The notes beneath the pieces were generated by a model that worked only from the letters and a program-made list of their open reading frames with translations, searched no databases and was not told the origin of the DNA. Position numbers and translations under genes: made by a program. Positions 1 through 10,025 of a stretch of 64,000 nucleotides of DNA are shown here, piece after piece (positions within the stretch are counted from its first letter, which is position 1; every line of letters starts with the position of its first letter). Source of the DNA: Hydrangea macrophylla (lineage: Eukaryota > Streptophyta > Magnoliopsida > Cornales > Hydrangeaceae); the NCBI GenBank assembly GCA_033977485.1, contig CM066989.1:35714595-35778594 (forward strand), given 5' to 3'.

Positions 1-239
1 CGTGATTCAGGTGTTGAATATCCTTGGCCAGAATGCTGTACTTAACAGCTCCTTCGTTGTGATCCATTATCATACTACCCCCCCCCCCCCCCAATAAAAT
101 GCAATAAATGTTGACATTGAAGAAGAAAGAATTTTAGAGAAGCAAAATAAGGAAGAAGAAAGAAATAAGTCAGAAGAAAGAAATAAGAAGTTACGAAGAA
201 GAAGCAAAGGAAGAAGAAATAAGTCAGAAGACTTATTAC
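1..239. repeat. Low-complexity DNA: C tract and GAAGAA-rich purine repeat
   Basis: A 15-base C run lies at 78-92, followed at about 118-234 by a purine-rich stretch built from repeated GAAGAAGAAAGAAATAAGTC-like units. No gene is seen. The C run could be a polymerase-slippage or assembly weak point. Confidence 0.7.
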
Positions 240-660
240 ATCTTGCCTAAAGTAGTCTTTTTTTTTCTTTTTTTTTACTAAAACCGACTTTAGGGTGGCA
301 ACTTTTCGCCCTGCATTTTGATTGACAACACTCTGAACAAACAGAGAGATGTCATTCTAAAGTCGGTTTTACTAAAACTGATTTGATTGAAAGTCATTTT
401 TTGTAATGGCGACTTTAGAGCCGTTCTTAGTATAACCAATCTTTTCCTAAAGTCATTTTTTGCATAACTGGCTTTTCCTAAAATCGCTTTTGTAAAAACC
501 ACTAAATACAATCCTTTTTATTTTCCAAAAAATAATATTTCGGAGAAAAGCAACATTAAACTCGGTTTTAGTAACATCGATTTTAAATAAAAGCTCATTT
601 TTTTTTTTACTAAAAATGACTCTACATAGTCGGTTTTAGCAAGAATGATTTACCCTGTTT
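240..660. repeat. Degenerate AAAGTCGGTTTTAGTAAAACC repeats, CACTA-like subterminal array
   Basis: The motif AAAGTCGGTTTTA and its inverse complement TAAAACCGACTTT recur in degenerate form at least eight times (for example near 285, 360, 405, 455, 560 and 630). Alternating direct and inverted short motifs of this kind are usual in the subterminal parts of plant CACTA transposons. No CACTA terminus is visible, so the class assignment is an inference. The block abuts the truncated end of the copia RT at about 712 and may mark the insertion that cut it. Confidence 0.45.
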
Positions 661-711
661 TTGTCTTTAAGTTTCAATGCACTCTTGTTTAATAATTAAG
701 TATTAAAATTG

Positions 712-1239
712 CCCAAGAAAAACCACCACCTTCCCTTCACACTTCTTGTATACACAAGGCTCATCCAGATTCTGTATGAAACCAAACGACTTGACCGCTT
801 GGTCAAATCAGATGCTCCAAATCCTAGACGCCTGCTTAAGCACAAAAATAAACTTTTGCAACTTGCATACTAAGTTACCTTTTCCACTAGCTATGAACTC
901 TTCTGGTTGCTAGATGTAGATGTCGTCCTTACGATTGCCATTCAAGAATGCAGTCTTGACGTCCATTTGCCAGATCTCATAATCTAGGCATGCAGCAATG
1001 GATAAAAGTATTCTGCTGGACTTGAGCAGGGCTACCGGCGAGAAGGTTTCCTCATAGTCAATGCCCTCCCTCTTAGTATAACCTTTCGCTACAAGCATTG
1101 CCTTAAAGGTCTCAACTTTTCCATCAGATCCTCTTTTCCTCTTGTAGACCCACTTACAGCTAATGTGTTTAATATTGGCTGGAAGTTCTACAAGATCCCA
1201 GATTAGATTGGAATCCATAGATTCCAATTTAACTTTCAT
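712..1239 (-). pseudogene. Copia reverse transcriptase fragment (RVT_2)
   Basis: The minus strand encodes the N-terminal half of a copia-type reverse transcriptase. KWVYKRKRG, VAKGYTKREGIDYEETFSPV and the MDVKTAFLNG catalytic-aspartate motif are visible in the 910-1239 portion. The family normally makes cDNA from the element RNA inside the virus-like particle. A short disrupted stretch near 845-905 follows, after which LKQASRIW, FGFIQNLDEPCVYKK and KVVVF can be read down to about 715, with an in-frame TGA between them. The second catalytic box (YVDD) would come next but is absent because the copy is cut there. Homology is clear and function is not expected. Confidence 0.88.
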
Positions 1240-1649
1240 AGCTTAATCCAATGAGCTTCAACCATTGCCTCTTTGTACGTGGCAAGATCAGATTCAGACT
1301 CTATAGAGATAGCTTCAAAAACTTCTCCTAAGAACATGTATCTGTCAGGCTGGCTGACCATCCTCCCACTATGATGAGGTACCAGTGCGAAAATGGGTGA
1401 AGAAGTGGTATTTTCCTGTCTTACATCAATTTTAACTATTAGAGGAATAGAGGGCTCTCCAACTATTTCTCTCAGGTCTATCTTTTACTTAGGTTTATGG
1501 TTCATGATATAATCATCCTCTAAGAAAACAACATTTGTACTAACAAACACTTTCTGTTCTCTCGGATCATAAAAATATCATCCATAAGTACCCTTTGGAT
1601 ACCCTATAAAGTAATATACTTCCGATCTACTTTTCAACTTGCTCATCTT

Positions 1650-2112
1650 TCATTTCAGCACATGTGCTGGACACCCCCATATACGGAGACGTTGCAGAGA
1701 GGGCTTGTGTCCAATCCACACCTCCCGTGGTGTCTTAGGAACAGATTTGTTTGGAACTAGATTTAGTATGTACATAGCGATTTCCAAAGCATAACCCCAA
1801 AAAAATAATGGCAACTCCGAATAACTCATCATTGACCTAGTCATGTCTAAAAGAGTCTAATTCCTTCTCTCTGCTATACCGTTCTGCTGATGCGTACCAG
1901 GTGCAGTCAACTGTGACAGAATCCCATTCTATACTAGGTGATCAATAAACTCATTAGAGAGGTACTCGCCACCTCGATCAGATCAAATGGTTTGACATGT
2001 GTGCCCAATTGCTTCTCCACTTCAGCCTTAAACTCTTTGAACTTTTCAAAGGCTTCAGACTTGTGCTGCATTATGTACATATATCCATATCTAGAGTGGT
2101 CATTAGTAAATG
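1650..2112 (-). pseudogene. Copia integrase core (rve) remnant
   Basis: Minus-strand translation across two frames gives the copia integrase core. The first catalytic Asp region reads FTNDHSRYGYMYIMQHKSEA near 2110-2050, the second SDRGGEYLSNEF near 1985-1950, and the Glu region HQQNGIAERRN near 1890-1858. The last is followed by an in-frame stop and then the C-terminal part ([20 protein letters not shown] through [10 protein letters not shown]) at 1650-1844. Integrase would insert the cDNA into the genome. The D-D-E triad is recognisable, but at least one frameshift and two stops disrupt it. The + strand reading frame across the same stretch is only a shadow of this gene. Confidence 0.85.
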
Positions 2113-2652
2113 TTATGAAATACTCATAACCACCCCTTGCTCTAATATTAATTGGTCACACACATTAGTATGAACTAATTCCAACAATGCATTGGTCCTA
2201 TTGCCCTTTGCAAGAAAGGGCCTTTTGGTCATCTTACCCTCTAAACAAGACTCACAGACTTCCATTGGTTCAAGAATCAAATCGCCTAAGATCCCTTCTT
2301 TGACTAGTCTGCCAATCCTATTTAGATTGATATGGCCAAGCCTCATATGCTAAAGCCTTATTGGATTAGTGGAAGGTTCCTTTCTTTTAGATGGTACAGT
2401 TACCACTAAGTTATTAAGTTCCATGTTAGAATCTTGAGAAATAATTGGTGTAATCACATACAAACCATTTGACTTAATACCAGAACACACAAAATAACCA
2501 TTTCTATTGATCACAACTTCAGCTCCAAAAGAGAAAGAGTAATTTTTATTTGAAAGTTTTGAAACTGAAATTAAATTACGTCTCATTAAAGGGACGTAAA
2601 GTACATTTGATAAAAGCAAAACTTTATTGTCTAAAAATTCTAAAATTACCAC
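2113..2652 (-). pseudogene. Copia protease C-terminus and GAG-pre-integrase domain
   Basis: The 2350-2652 part reads LLLSNVLYVPLMRRNLISVS, the usual end of the copia protease and the linker to integrase. It is followed at 2113-2346 by MRLGHINLNRIGRL...CESCLEGKMTKRPF, the HHCC zinc-binding GAG-pre-integrase segment that precedes the integrase core (H-x3-4-H and C-x2-C visible). The two pieces are separated by a stop at about 2347-2349. This part would help processing and integrase zinc binding. The order fits the neighbouring integrase exactly. Confidence 0.82.
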
Positions 2653-3070
2653 CCCCTATAGCAACCACAAAAATAGTTGTGCTAGATCCCAGAGTCAGCA
2701 CGATTCCTCCATCACTACATTTCCTGGTTGATCTAAACCCCTGCAATGAATTACAGATATGGTTAGTTGCACAAGAAATAATGCACCAAGTGTTTGAAGT
2801 ATCCGTTATAAAACTTACTTCAATCACATGTGATTCGATCATACCTTGAACTCTTGTAGCTAAGAATTCCGGACAAAAGAACCATTTATCACTGCATTGG
2901 TAACACTTTCCTTTGCCTTGGCCACCCATTTTCCCCTTGTCCTTACCTTTTACCTTAGATTTTGCAATCTTAGGGACCGGTTCAACACTTGGACCACCAG
3001 TACCAGTCTTCTTCTTTCCTTTTTGGCCTTTTGACACAGATCGGGAAGATGAACTTTTCTCAACGTTCAA
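2624..3070 (-). pseudogene. Copia nucleocapsid/protease segment
   Basis: A basic Lys/Gly-rich stretch (KGQKGKKKTGTGG, KVKGKDKGKMGGQGKGKCYQCSDK) includes only the start of a CCHC zinc knuckle, C-x2-C. It is followed by NTWCIISCATNHICNSLQGF at the place of the copia protease active site (normally a W-x-D-S-G-A-T-NH pattern). The active Asp and the following residues have changed, so the protease would be dead. The frame differs from the upstream gag frame, showing a frameshift near 3075-3090. Confidence 0.75.
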
Positions 3071-3089
3071 ATGCTGCCCCTAAGTTTGA

Positions 3090-3683
3090 TCACCCCTTTG
3101 CTGCCTGAAAAGAGCTTATCAGTTTGTTCATTGGAAAATTCATTTGATTCATATTATAGTTAAGTTTGAATTGAGCGAACAATGGCGACAGGGAGTTGAT
3201 GATCATGTCAACTTGGGTATGTGCATAGATGTTGGCATCTAGAGTCTCTAGTTCGTTTAAATTATGTATCATTTTTAAAACATGTTCTCGACCTTGAGTC
3301 CCTTCCGACATCTTAGCACTCATTATCTTTTGCATAACATTTTTCCTAGCAAGTCTACCATCTTTCCCAAACATTTCTTTGAGGCTTTTAATAATGGCAC
3401 TGGCGGAATCATTCGACTGGAATTGGTGTTGCAACACACCAGCTATAGAGGCCAGAATGTAGCAATGGACGATTCCATTCAATTTCTTCCATTTGTGCTC
3501 GCGTCTAGTAGCTGCCGAAGCATTTGCATTGGGTTCTTCGGGGCATGGGATGGTGAGGACATATTTATGTTTCTCCGCAGTTAAAATAATGTCAAGGTTA
3601 TATTTCCATTCAATATAGTTATTTCCAGTTAACTTGTTCTGTGTGAGTATGGTGGCAAGTGGACTAAATGTAGATCCAGACAT
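3090..3683 (-). pseudogene. Copia gag (UBN2-type capsid)
   Basis: A 197-codon frame starts with ATG at 3683 and reads MSGSTFSPLATILTQNKLTG, then NNYIEWKYNLDIIL and the UBN2-like body with FGKDGRLARKNVMQKIMSAK. This is the capsid part of a copia gag. It would assemble the virus-like particle in the cytoplasm. The frame ends at QAAKG followed by a TGA, and the natural continuation toward the zinc knuckle lies in another frame, so the gag is broken at its C-terminus. The ATG at 3683 is the first in-frame start downstream of the leader and agrees with the usual short N-terminus of this gag class. Confidence 0.85.
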
Positions 3684-5330
3684 TATGATTTACTGAAAAA
3701 ATCAAACAGACAAAATAAATATGGATATCAGAATTTGACAGTTTGAAATAAAAGAATCCTTAAAACTCTTATTTAAAAATCAAAGTCGCTGGAATATCAA
3801 AACGAAAGAATAAAGCCTCCGTGTGGTGGTCAATACTCGATCTTTCGATTAATCATGACTTGTCCGATATGCAACTCTTGCAAAATAAGTCATGACTCCC
3901 GAACCCTTTTGATCTCTAAGTTGCTGAAGAATGCCCCATGTGAGATACCATTAACTAGGATCCAATCACAACTGCCTCAAGTAGTGCCTCCGTATGGTGG
4001 TCACCCTCTAACACGTCTGATTGATCCTATCCATAGGAAATTCACATCTAGTAACCAATGAGTATTGTATCCTCTGTATGGAATGATCACCCATGACTTG
4101 GTGGCACAGAATACTCCACTCATCTTATAGTGAGACATTAATAGAAGATCGTGGGTGTTATGAATAAGACCCTCTCCCACTAGTTTTTAATAAATAAGGA
4201 TTTTGTTTTTGGAAAAATTGTTTCTACACATTACCCATAAACATCCAATGTTTACTAATGCGTTGAAACAGTTTTTTATTTTTATTTTAGAAAGCTTGTT
4301 TTTATAATGCATGCAGTAACAACATATTCAAAATTCCAATCACAAACAAGCATATAAAAATAAAAAACTAAAATAAAATAATAGCATCCTAACGATGCCT
4401 CTATCTCCTATGGCTCTATCTCCATAGAACCTTCTTCTTGGTTTTATCGCCTCCGGCTCCATCTTCATGGATATTCTAATTCTTTTACATTGGTCTTATG
4501 CTTCTTTCGAAGCTTACAATTTATCTAGAGATAGAAAATAACAAATATAAAAAGGCTAGGAAAACTGGTACGACTCTCCTATTCGCAGGAATGAAGGCGC
4601 AGTGCCCTTTACACATGCCTTAAAACCAAACTAAAATAAATGCAGCAATCACAAATCACAAATTAAATTCAAAATTAAAATTTTTTGACGATCGGTGTCA
4701 TGGGAGATAGTGGTCTAACTTGCTGCAAAAGGCTTAGACAAAACTCATATCCACCCATATATACAACAAATATATAACTATTGGAACCCCTAATTGATTT
4801 ACAAACATCATAAACTCTTTACGAAGTGCTTAGTACTTAAAACAATATCTCTGGTCCTCTATCACACTTCGATCGATCTAAGAAGGTTTGATCGATCGAA
4901 CTTTTAATCGATCAAAACTTTTTTGATCTATTGGTACGAAAATTTCACAAACAGATTTAAAATTTTACCAGAATAGTGTAAAATTAAAGTAAATAATTTT
5001 AAAACCTTTTAAAATTGTGAAAAGAATATCTAGATAGAGAATCAGTTTCGATCAATCGAACAGAACAATGTTCGATCGGTTGAAAACCACATTGTTTCAA
5101 TCAATTGAAATACTTTCAATCGGTCGAAAGCAGACCGTTTCAATCTTTTGAAATACTTTCATTCAATCGATCGAAACTGCCATGCATCCAGTATAATCAC
5201 AGATTTGTTTTTTGCTGCGTAATTGCTGTAGAAACAGATCTATGATGATGCAGTTTCAAAAATAGTCCTAACACAACATGCAAATCAAAACTAGTGTTTC
5301 AAAATGTATCTATAGTTCTGAATAAGCGAG
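3684..5330 (-). other. Copia leader/5' untranslated region, unusually long
   Basis: About 1.65 kb separates the PBS from the gag ATG with no coding similarity seen. It holds three related GCCTCCGTGTGGTGGTCA-like motifs near 3817, 3984 and 4070, and a GATC/TCGA palindrome-rich stretch at 4865-5180. Copia leaders are normally much shorter, so this may include an insertion or an extended leader. Confidence 0.6.
4865..5180. repeat. TCGATCGA / TTTCAATCGATTGAAA palindromic repeats in copia leader
   Basis: Degenerate palindromic units built on GATCGATC and TTTCAATCGATCGAAA occur at least eight times. The same motif family recurs inside the copia LTR at 5716-5860. Confidence 0.7.
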
Positions 5331-5342
5331 GCTCGGATACCA
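5331..5342 (-). promoter_or_regulatory. Copia primer binding site (tRNA-iMet type)
   Basis: The minus strand reads TGGTATCCGAGC, differing at one base from the usual plant TGGTATCAGAGC complementary to the 3' end of initiator tRNA-Met. It lies 2 bases downstream of the LTR end, as expected for minus-strand cDNA priming. Confidence 0.85.
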
Positions 5343-5344
5343 AT

Positions 5345-6861
5345 TATAGGAAAATTAGGTTTTGAAAACTTAATTATGTGCATAGCGGAAAATAAAGTTC
5401 AAAACTTTTATTGGTAGCTTTGGATCTACTACTTATTAAGTCTACAGATGCGTAGACAAGAAAGATATAACATGATACCTTTGTGTCTTGAAACCAACTC
5501 TGAATTCTTCAACTTCCAACAGTTTCCTCTAGGTTGCCTTTACCCTTATGACTCCTATGGATGTTTGCCAAAGAGACTAGGGTTGGTGGGAACCCTAATA
5601 GAGAAGGTAGAGAAGGTTTGGGAAACCCTAAATAGTTTTTGCAGATCTAGAATATGAAAAAAGACGATTAAAAAAATTCTGCATGCAGCTACTCTATTTA
5701 CAAATTTCTGAACCGACTTTTACTTTCAATCGATTGAAGAACTTTTGATCGATCGAACCTTCGATCGATCGAAGCCTTTTTGATCGATCGATCGATCGAA
5801 CTTGTCTTGACTTCAATCGATTGAAACTCTTTTGATTGATCGATCAAACTTGTCTTGACAACATCCTCATGTGCCTTTCCAAGCATCCTAGCAGAGCTAA
5901 GAGTGGGACCTCCTAGGTTGTTTATTGTTGGCTCAGACCAGTTGTTAATTCCCATGACCAAACTCTTTGATCAACAAATTAACCAACTGATCAGTTAACA
6001 TTTACTCCACTATAAAACGATAACTGAACTCCAACGCAAAAGGGCATATCCGAAGCGATGACTAGACTTGTGTGGTGTACTAACTACTAATGTCCCTCTA
6101 CCGTCAGCATTCGTAATCATATTCAGGTAGTCGGATAAACTATTATTGTCAACCTGAATCATGATTACTTCTTATATTCCTTGAGTCCCATTCACCTCTC
6201 ATGATTACCAAACATGTTGATAACTACTTATCAACAAGACTGCAGTTCTCAGTAATCAACTTGGTGACATTCTCAAGGGAATTCTTACTCTTTATCAGAG
6301 GGTAGATTCTATCTTGACAATATATGTTCACAACCCTATGAACATGACATACCAAGATACCAAGGTGTTGATCTCTAAGACCTCACTAAATGGTAAGTTA
6401 AATCAGCCATATCCACAGTCTGTGTTCATAATCGTCTCAAGATTGAGAACACGTACCTTACATAAGATATGAGTTCCTATCGACTGTTGACAGTCTTAAG
6501 TGTCAATAGGAAAGTTCAAGTCCGTCAATGCACTATAAGCACTAGCATATTAGCTAAGAGTCATACTCCAATGATTAAGATTCATCACTCCATCTAATGG
6601 TAGTTAATCATGCTATAGTGTACACTTGATGAAATATCTAGTCTCATCATCCACTAAGACAAATTCTAAGTATCAAAGAATCGTAATTCGTATCTCACTC
6701 GTATGTATCTCATGCATACACGAATTACATACTATGATACTTAAGGATAAACAATCATCTCATGAAAGAAACAAACACAATGAAATATAAAACTGATATC
6801 CATATAATAGAATGTCAATGTCTCATACATAAAGTGATGGTTTGAGGGCACAATCCCAACA
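5345..6861 (-). mobile_element. Copia 5' LTR, 1517 bp
   Basis: On the minus strand the LTR begins TGTTGGGATTGTGCCC at 6861 and ends ...TTTTCCTATA at 5345, next to the PBS. The end is TA in place of the canonical CA, most easily explained by a C-to-T change. The LTR includes a TCGATCGA repeat block at 5716-5860. The partner 3' LTR is not in the window. Confidence 0.82.
5716..5860. repeat. GATCGATCGATC palindromic minisatellite inside copia LTR
   Basis: Tandem ATCGATCGA-type units are separated by short TTTTGATC or CTTGTCTTGA spacers. On the minus strand they keep an open frame with repeated SIDRSI/SIDRRF-type residues (frame 5698-5961), which I treat as a by-product of the 9-12-base periodicity, not as a gene. 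Confidence 0.7.
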
Positions 6862-7198
6862 GGAAGATCATGTGGTAAAGGTTAACTCTTGTTCAGAAGA
6901 TGTGAGTTGGCTCATGCACTCTGCTATAGGGATTTTGAAGAATATCCAAGATATTTTTAATGTTCTAAAATAGTTGGAAGAGGAAGGCTTTATGGATTGT
7001 GTTACAATACCAATGGGTGGTGACATGATTTCTTCATTTCTAAGGTAAAGAAGATTTGGTGAAATTGTTGGCAAGGGAGGGACTATGGAAGGGTAGGTGG
7101 TTTTTGCTATTGAAATAGTGGGGCCCAGAAGACATCAGCTTTAAGGTTTTTCTGGTTTAGAGTAGTGGGTATTCCAGTTCATGCATGGAATCAGAAAG
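6862..7198 (+). pseudogene. DUF4283-like LINE ORF1 remnant
   Basis: Plus-strand translation in shifting frames gives LEEEGFMDCVTIPMGGDMIS, then KWGPEDI-like residues, then RFFWFRVVGIPVHAWNQK at about 7140-7196. The last pattern (aromatic-R-V-x-G-I/V-P-L/V-H-A/V-W-N) is characteristic of the DUF4283 domain in plant L1-type LINE ORF1 proteins, which bind element RNA. Stops and frameshifts break it, and it is cut by the copia LTR on the left and a gypsy LTR on the right. This is probably the older substrate into which both inserted. The assignment rests on a short motif. Confidence 0.5.
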
Positions 7199-9794
7199 TG
7201 TCACGCCCCGACGTAGCATAAATATGGAAAGCGTTTAATTTCCTTTATGCATATTTAAAATTAAATATACATTGTCTGCCTTTATTTTAAATTTCAATTC
7301 TTATGTGTAAAATTTATTTCTTAACTGATCTCATAATTGAAATTACTTTTGGGGTCAAAATGCGATTTTTATAAAATTTGGCAATACCTGTGTTGAATTT
7401 CAAATCTGTATTTCCAAAACGGTGAAAATAAATTCTTTTAACTCAAACTGAATTTTTATAAAACCGGAAAATTGTTTCTTTCAATAAAATGAATTTTCTA
7501 TATTTTTGTGATGAACACCGTGTCACGAAAATACCAGTTTAAGTTTAAAACTGTCCGCGTGGTGCTAAACTTCCACAGATTTTGGAAGTGACTGATTGGA
7601 CAATTGCTTTATATACAATTAATGTTGCTAATGATTTTCCTTAGGCCTTGTTTGGCAATGCTTGTAGTATATGTGTTTTCCTAATGCCATAAGCTTAAAT
7701 TTACAAACACACCTTGACCCTTATCGATCTACACTACCCTTTCAATATCAGTGTATGTTTACATCATCCTCCATATTCCTTATAAACTACCAATTAATTA
7801 AAAGTTAGTGGTTAATAAGTGGATTGTTAGGCCATTGTCTCCAAGTAGAAGCTTAATTGTTTAAACACTCACCTACTCTCTCAAACACACACATTCTGCA
7901 CTTTTAGCATAGAGAGCTTGAGAGAGTCACACAGAGAGATAAGAGAGTGCAGAGAGTTCATAATTTCAGAATTTGAAGAGCTCAATCCTCCATAGCCAAA
8001 GCTTGAAATTGGAAATTCGTAATTCTTGTTCTTGTATTTCTTTCTCAACAACTTCTTCAATCTATATTACAGTGAGTATTCTAAACTCACTTGGAATGTA
8101 ATCTCATATTTATTTACTGTTAGTTTAGTCTAATTTGAAGAACACCATTGTTAATTTTCGTATGAAAGCTTGAAGCTCAAAAATGGTAATTTTTCAAACT
8201 CAACCAAAATCAATTCTATGAATTGGGAATGAAAGATCTTAGTCCCAATAAGTTGTGGTTCGAATACTACGGCTTAATTCACCCGTATCGCGACGTACCG
8301 TTGATTTAAAGTTTTGTCACCTCTCGGTTTTACGTGAAATCCGAGAGCTACGATTGACATTTTTCAGCACTGACGACTTTTAGTAAAACGGCCATAACTT
8401 CCTCTAGGAAACTCGAAAACGCGCACGGTTTGAAGCGTTGGAAACTAGACTCAAAGTCCTTTCTATTGATATGTAATTCATGTATACAAATTATAACTCA
8501 TTTTTGAGGGCATTACTTCAAAGTAGACCCACTTGTGTTCTAATAGCGATAAAAGCATGTTAAAGCATTCTTTGATGAATTCACCGGTTGTTTAATATAA
8601 GATTTGATTTCTTCTCGTACATCCATCGTTATCATTCCCAGTACTTTATATTTTTGTATTAAGTCACATATCATTCATGTGGAGTCAGTTGTACATACAT
8701 GGTGAGTGTTGGTCAGTATGGAAAAGAGTAATGGACAGTGTGGTATAGTGAGTGCGGTTGAGATTGTGTTGTGGACACTCCCTGGTAAGTGAGTACCAAA
8801 GTGTGTTGTGATTGAGATTGCGGCGAGGGTGTCTTTGAAATGCGACAGTGGCAAAATTGGACACTCCCTGACGACTATGGTAGCGTCAAAGTGTGTGAAG
8901 CCGAACTTGGACATTCCCTGGCACCCATGGTAGTGCGGTAGTGCTAAAGTGTGGCCTACGTACACTCCCTGATACCCGAGTCTGGATACTGCGTGAGGGT
9001 TCCTCCGGTATTTGCATGGCGGATTAGGTATTAAAGTGTGAGGCATTGGACACTCCCTGGTACCCCGGACCAAAGTGTGAGGCAAACTGGACATTCCCTG
9101 GCACCCCTGTGCTAAAGTGTGGCTATCGGAGTATTTCAAAGATACTGGTGAGTGATAATGGATTGTTGGGTTTTGTCGAGAGAAAAGAGTCGGTAAGATG
9201 AGTTTGGTGCATTGTTTTCATACACGGTCACATATATGTGAATTATAGCTTTCAAATGATATTGTTGTTTTCTAAAATGAACTCTTTACTCTAATGTAAA
9301 CTCATGGAATTAAATGGGAATTTGAAAATGGTAAGTGAGTATGTTTTACATTCAAAGTTATGTTTTTAATACTCACCAGCTTCTTGAAGCTGACGGCGTT
9401 GATGCGTCCTGGACATTCGTGTTCAGGCTTTTCAGGTTACAATCAGGAAGAACCTTATGACTACACTAATTGAGAACAACTGCTGGAAAGAGAATTTACG
9501 TTTATATGCTTTAAGTTTATGTGCTTTAAGTTATGAATTAGTTTTGTAATAAGGATGACTGTAATAGACTTTAAGTTATTGTCTTATTTCAAGGCGGTCT
9601 GTGCCTTAGTTGACCCCGTATCATAAGATGTAATAAGTTAGAAAAATTTTATAAGCCTTGATTGCTCAACTCTGATTAATGGTTTTATGTTGTTCGACGT
9701 TTGGGACGGAATCGATCCTTCAAACTATCGCGACCTACGGGTCCATAAAGGAAATTAAACGCTTTCCATATTTATGCTACGTCAGGGCGTGACA
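7199..9794 (+). mobile_element. Family-1 gypsy LTR copy L1 with swapped left end
   Basis: From 7250 on, the sequence is a family-1 LTR on the plus strand, ending GGGCGTGACA at 9794. The first 51 bases, starting TGTCACGCCCCGACGTAGC, are the reverse complement of the right LTR terminus, replacing the normal TGTAATAACCCGC start. The copy is therefore bounded by 51-bp inverted repeats. It has one unit of the 144-bp promoter repeat, the hairpin-module array (about 8700-9140) and the terminal exon-like segment (ATG 9402, stop 9471). No target duplication is seen (GAAAG left, TCCAT right). Confidence 0.85.
8700..9140. repeat. Hairpin-module array of L1
   Basis: Several units pair a GGACA(C/T)TCCCTG motif with a downstream AAAGTGTG motif, separated by 20-50 bases. 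ACACT and AGTGT in each unit can base-pair. All frames on the antisense side tend to be open for 80-150 codons, which produces gene-like but unsupported frames. Confidence 0.75.
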
Positions 9795-9933
9795 TCCATC
9801 CATCGACGTTGCCTCATGTTAAGCTCTTTCTGAGTAAACAAATACTTAAGGCTCTTGTGGTCCGAGAACAAATCAAACTTCTCCCCATAGAGGTAGTGTC
9901 TCCAGATCTTAAGTGCGAACACGACCGCGAGAG
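9795..9933 (-). pseudogene. Gypsy RNase H fragment
   Basis: The minus strand matches the RNase H segment of the gypsy pol seen elsewhere in the window ([20 protein letters not shown] through [18 protein letters not shown]), but with clearly more substitutions than the other copies. It starts immediately after the LTR terminus of L1, with no PPT, PBS or target duplication between them, so the junction is a rearrangement. Only about 46 codons remain and no function is expected. It probably derives from a diverged relative. Confidence 0.7.
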
Positions 9934-10025
9934 GTCACTAGCATCCATCGCAGGGGGATTATGAGGGACGCAATACCTGGAACAACCAACCACCTGCCGG
10001 GACACCCGCTCACCAAGGAACCACT
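9934..10025. other. Unassigned 92-bp spacer
   Basis: I recognise no element in this short stretch between the RNase H scrap and the inverted LTR. It could be filler DNA or part of a diverged internal region. Confidence 0.4.

Larger units (their letters stand above)
712..6861 (-). mobile_element. Ty1/copia LTR retrotransposon, decayed, 3' truncated
   Basis: Reading right to left the order is 5' LTR (5345-6861), PBS (5331-5342), long leader, gag, nucleocapsid/protease, GAG-pre-integrase, integrase and reverse transcriptase. This PR-IN-RT order defines Ty1/copia. The element stops within RT at about 712, before the YVDD box, so the rest of RT, RNase H and the 3' LTR are missing. Several stops and frameshifts mean it cannot encode a working polyprotein. 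Lineage within copia was not resolved. Confidence 0.88.

Noticed and set aside
78..92. C15 tract as a biological signal
   Set aside because: A lone homopolymer in low-complexity sequence; slippage or sequencing error is as likely.
5448..5657. Plus-strand 69-codon frame inside the copia LTR
   Set aside because: Antisense to the LTR, with no domain; expected by chance.
8675..9139. Antisense open frames of 80-150 codons over the LTR hairpin array (also near 10295-10751, 15625-16171, 18337-18671, 24170-24626, 38968-39389, 44462-44873, 45685-46141, 56835-57291 and 62533-62944)
   Set aside because: They lie in LTR U3/R-like DNA on the antisense side, are open in several frames at once because the repeat lacks stops, and resemble no known domain. 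I regard them as repeat artefacts.
7199..9794. L1 as a classic foldback or MITE DNA transposon
   Set aside because: The inverted termini are plain LTR ends, no target duplication is present and the body is an LTR. A rearranged LTR is the simpler reading.
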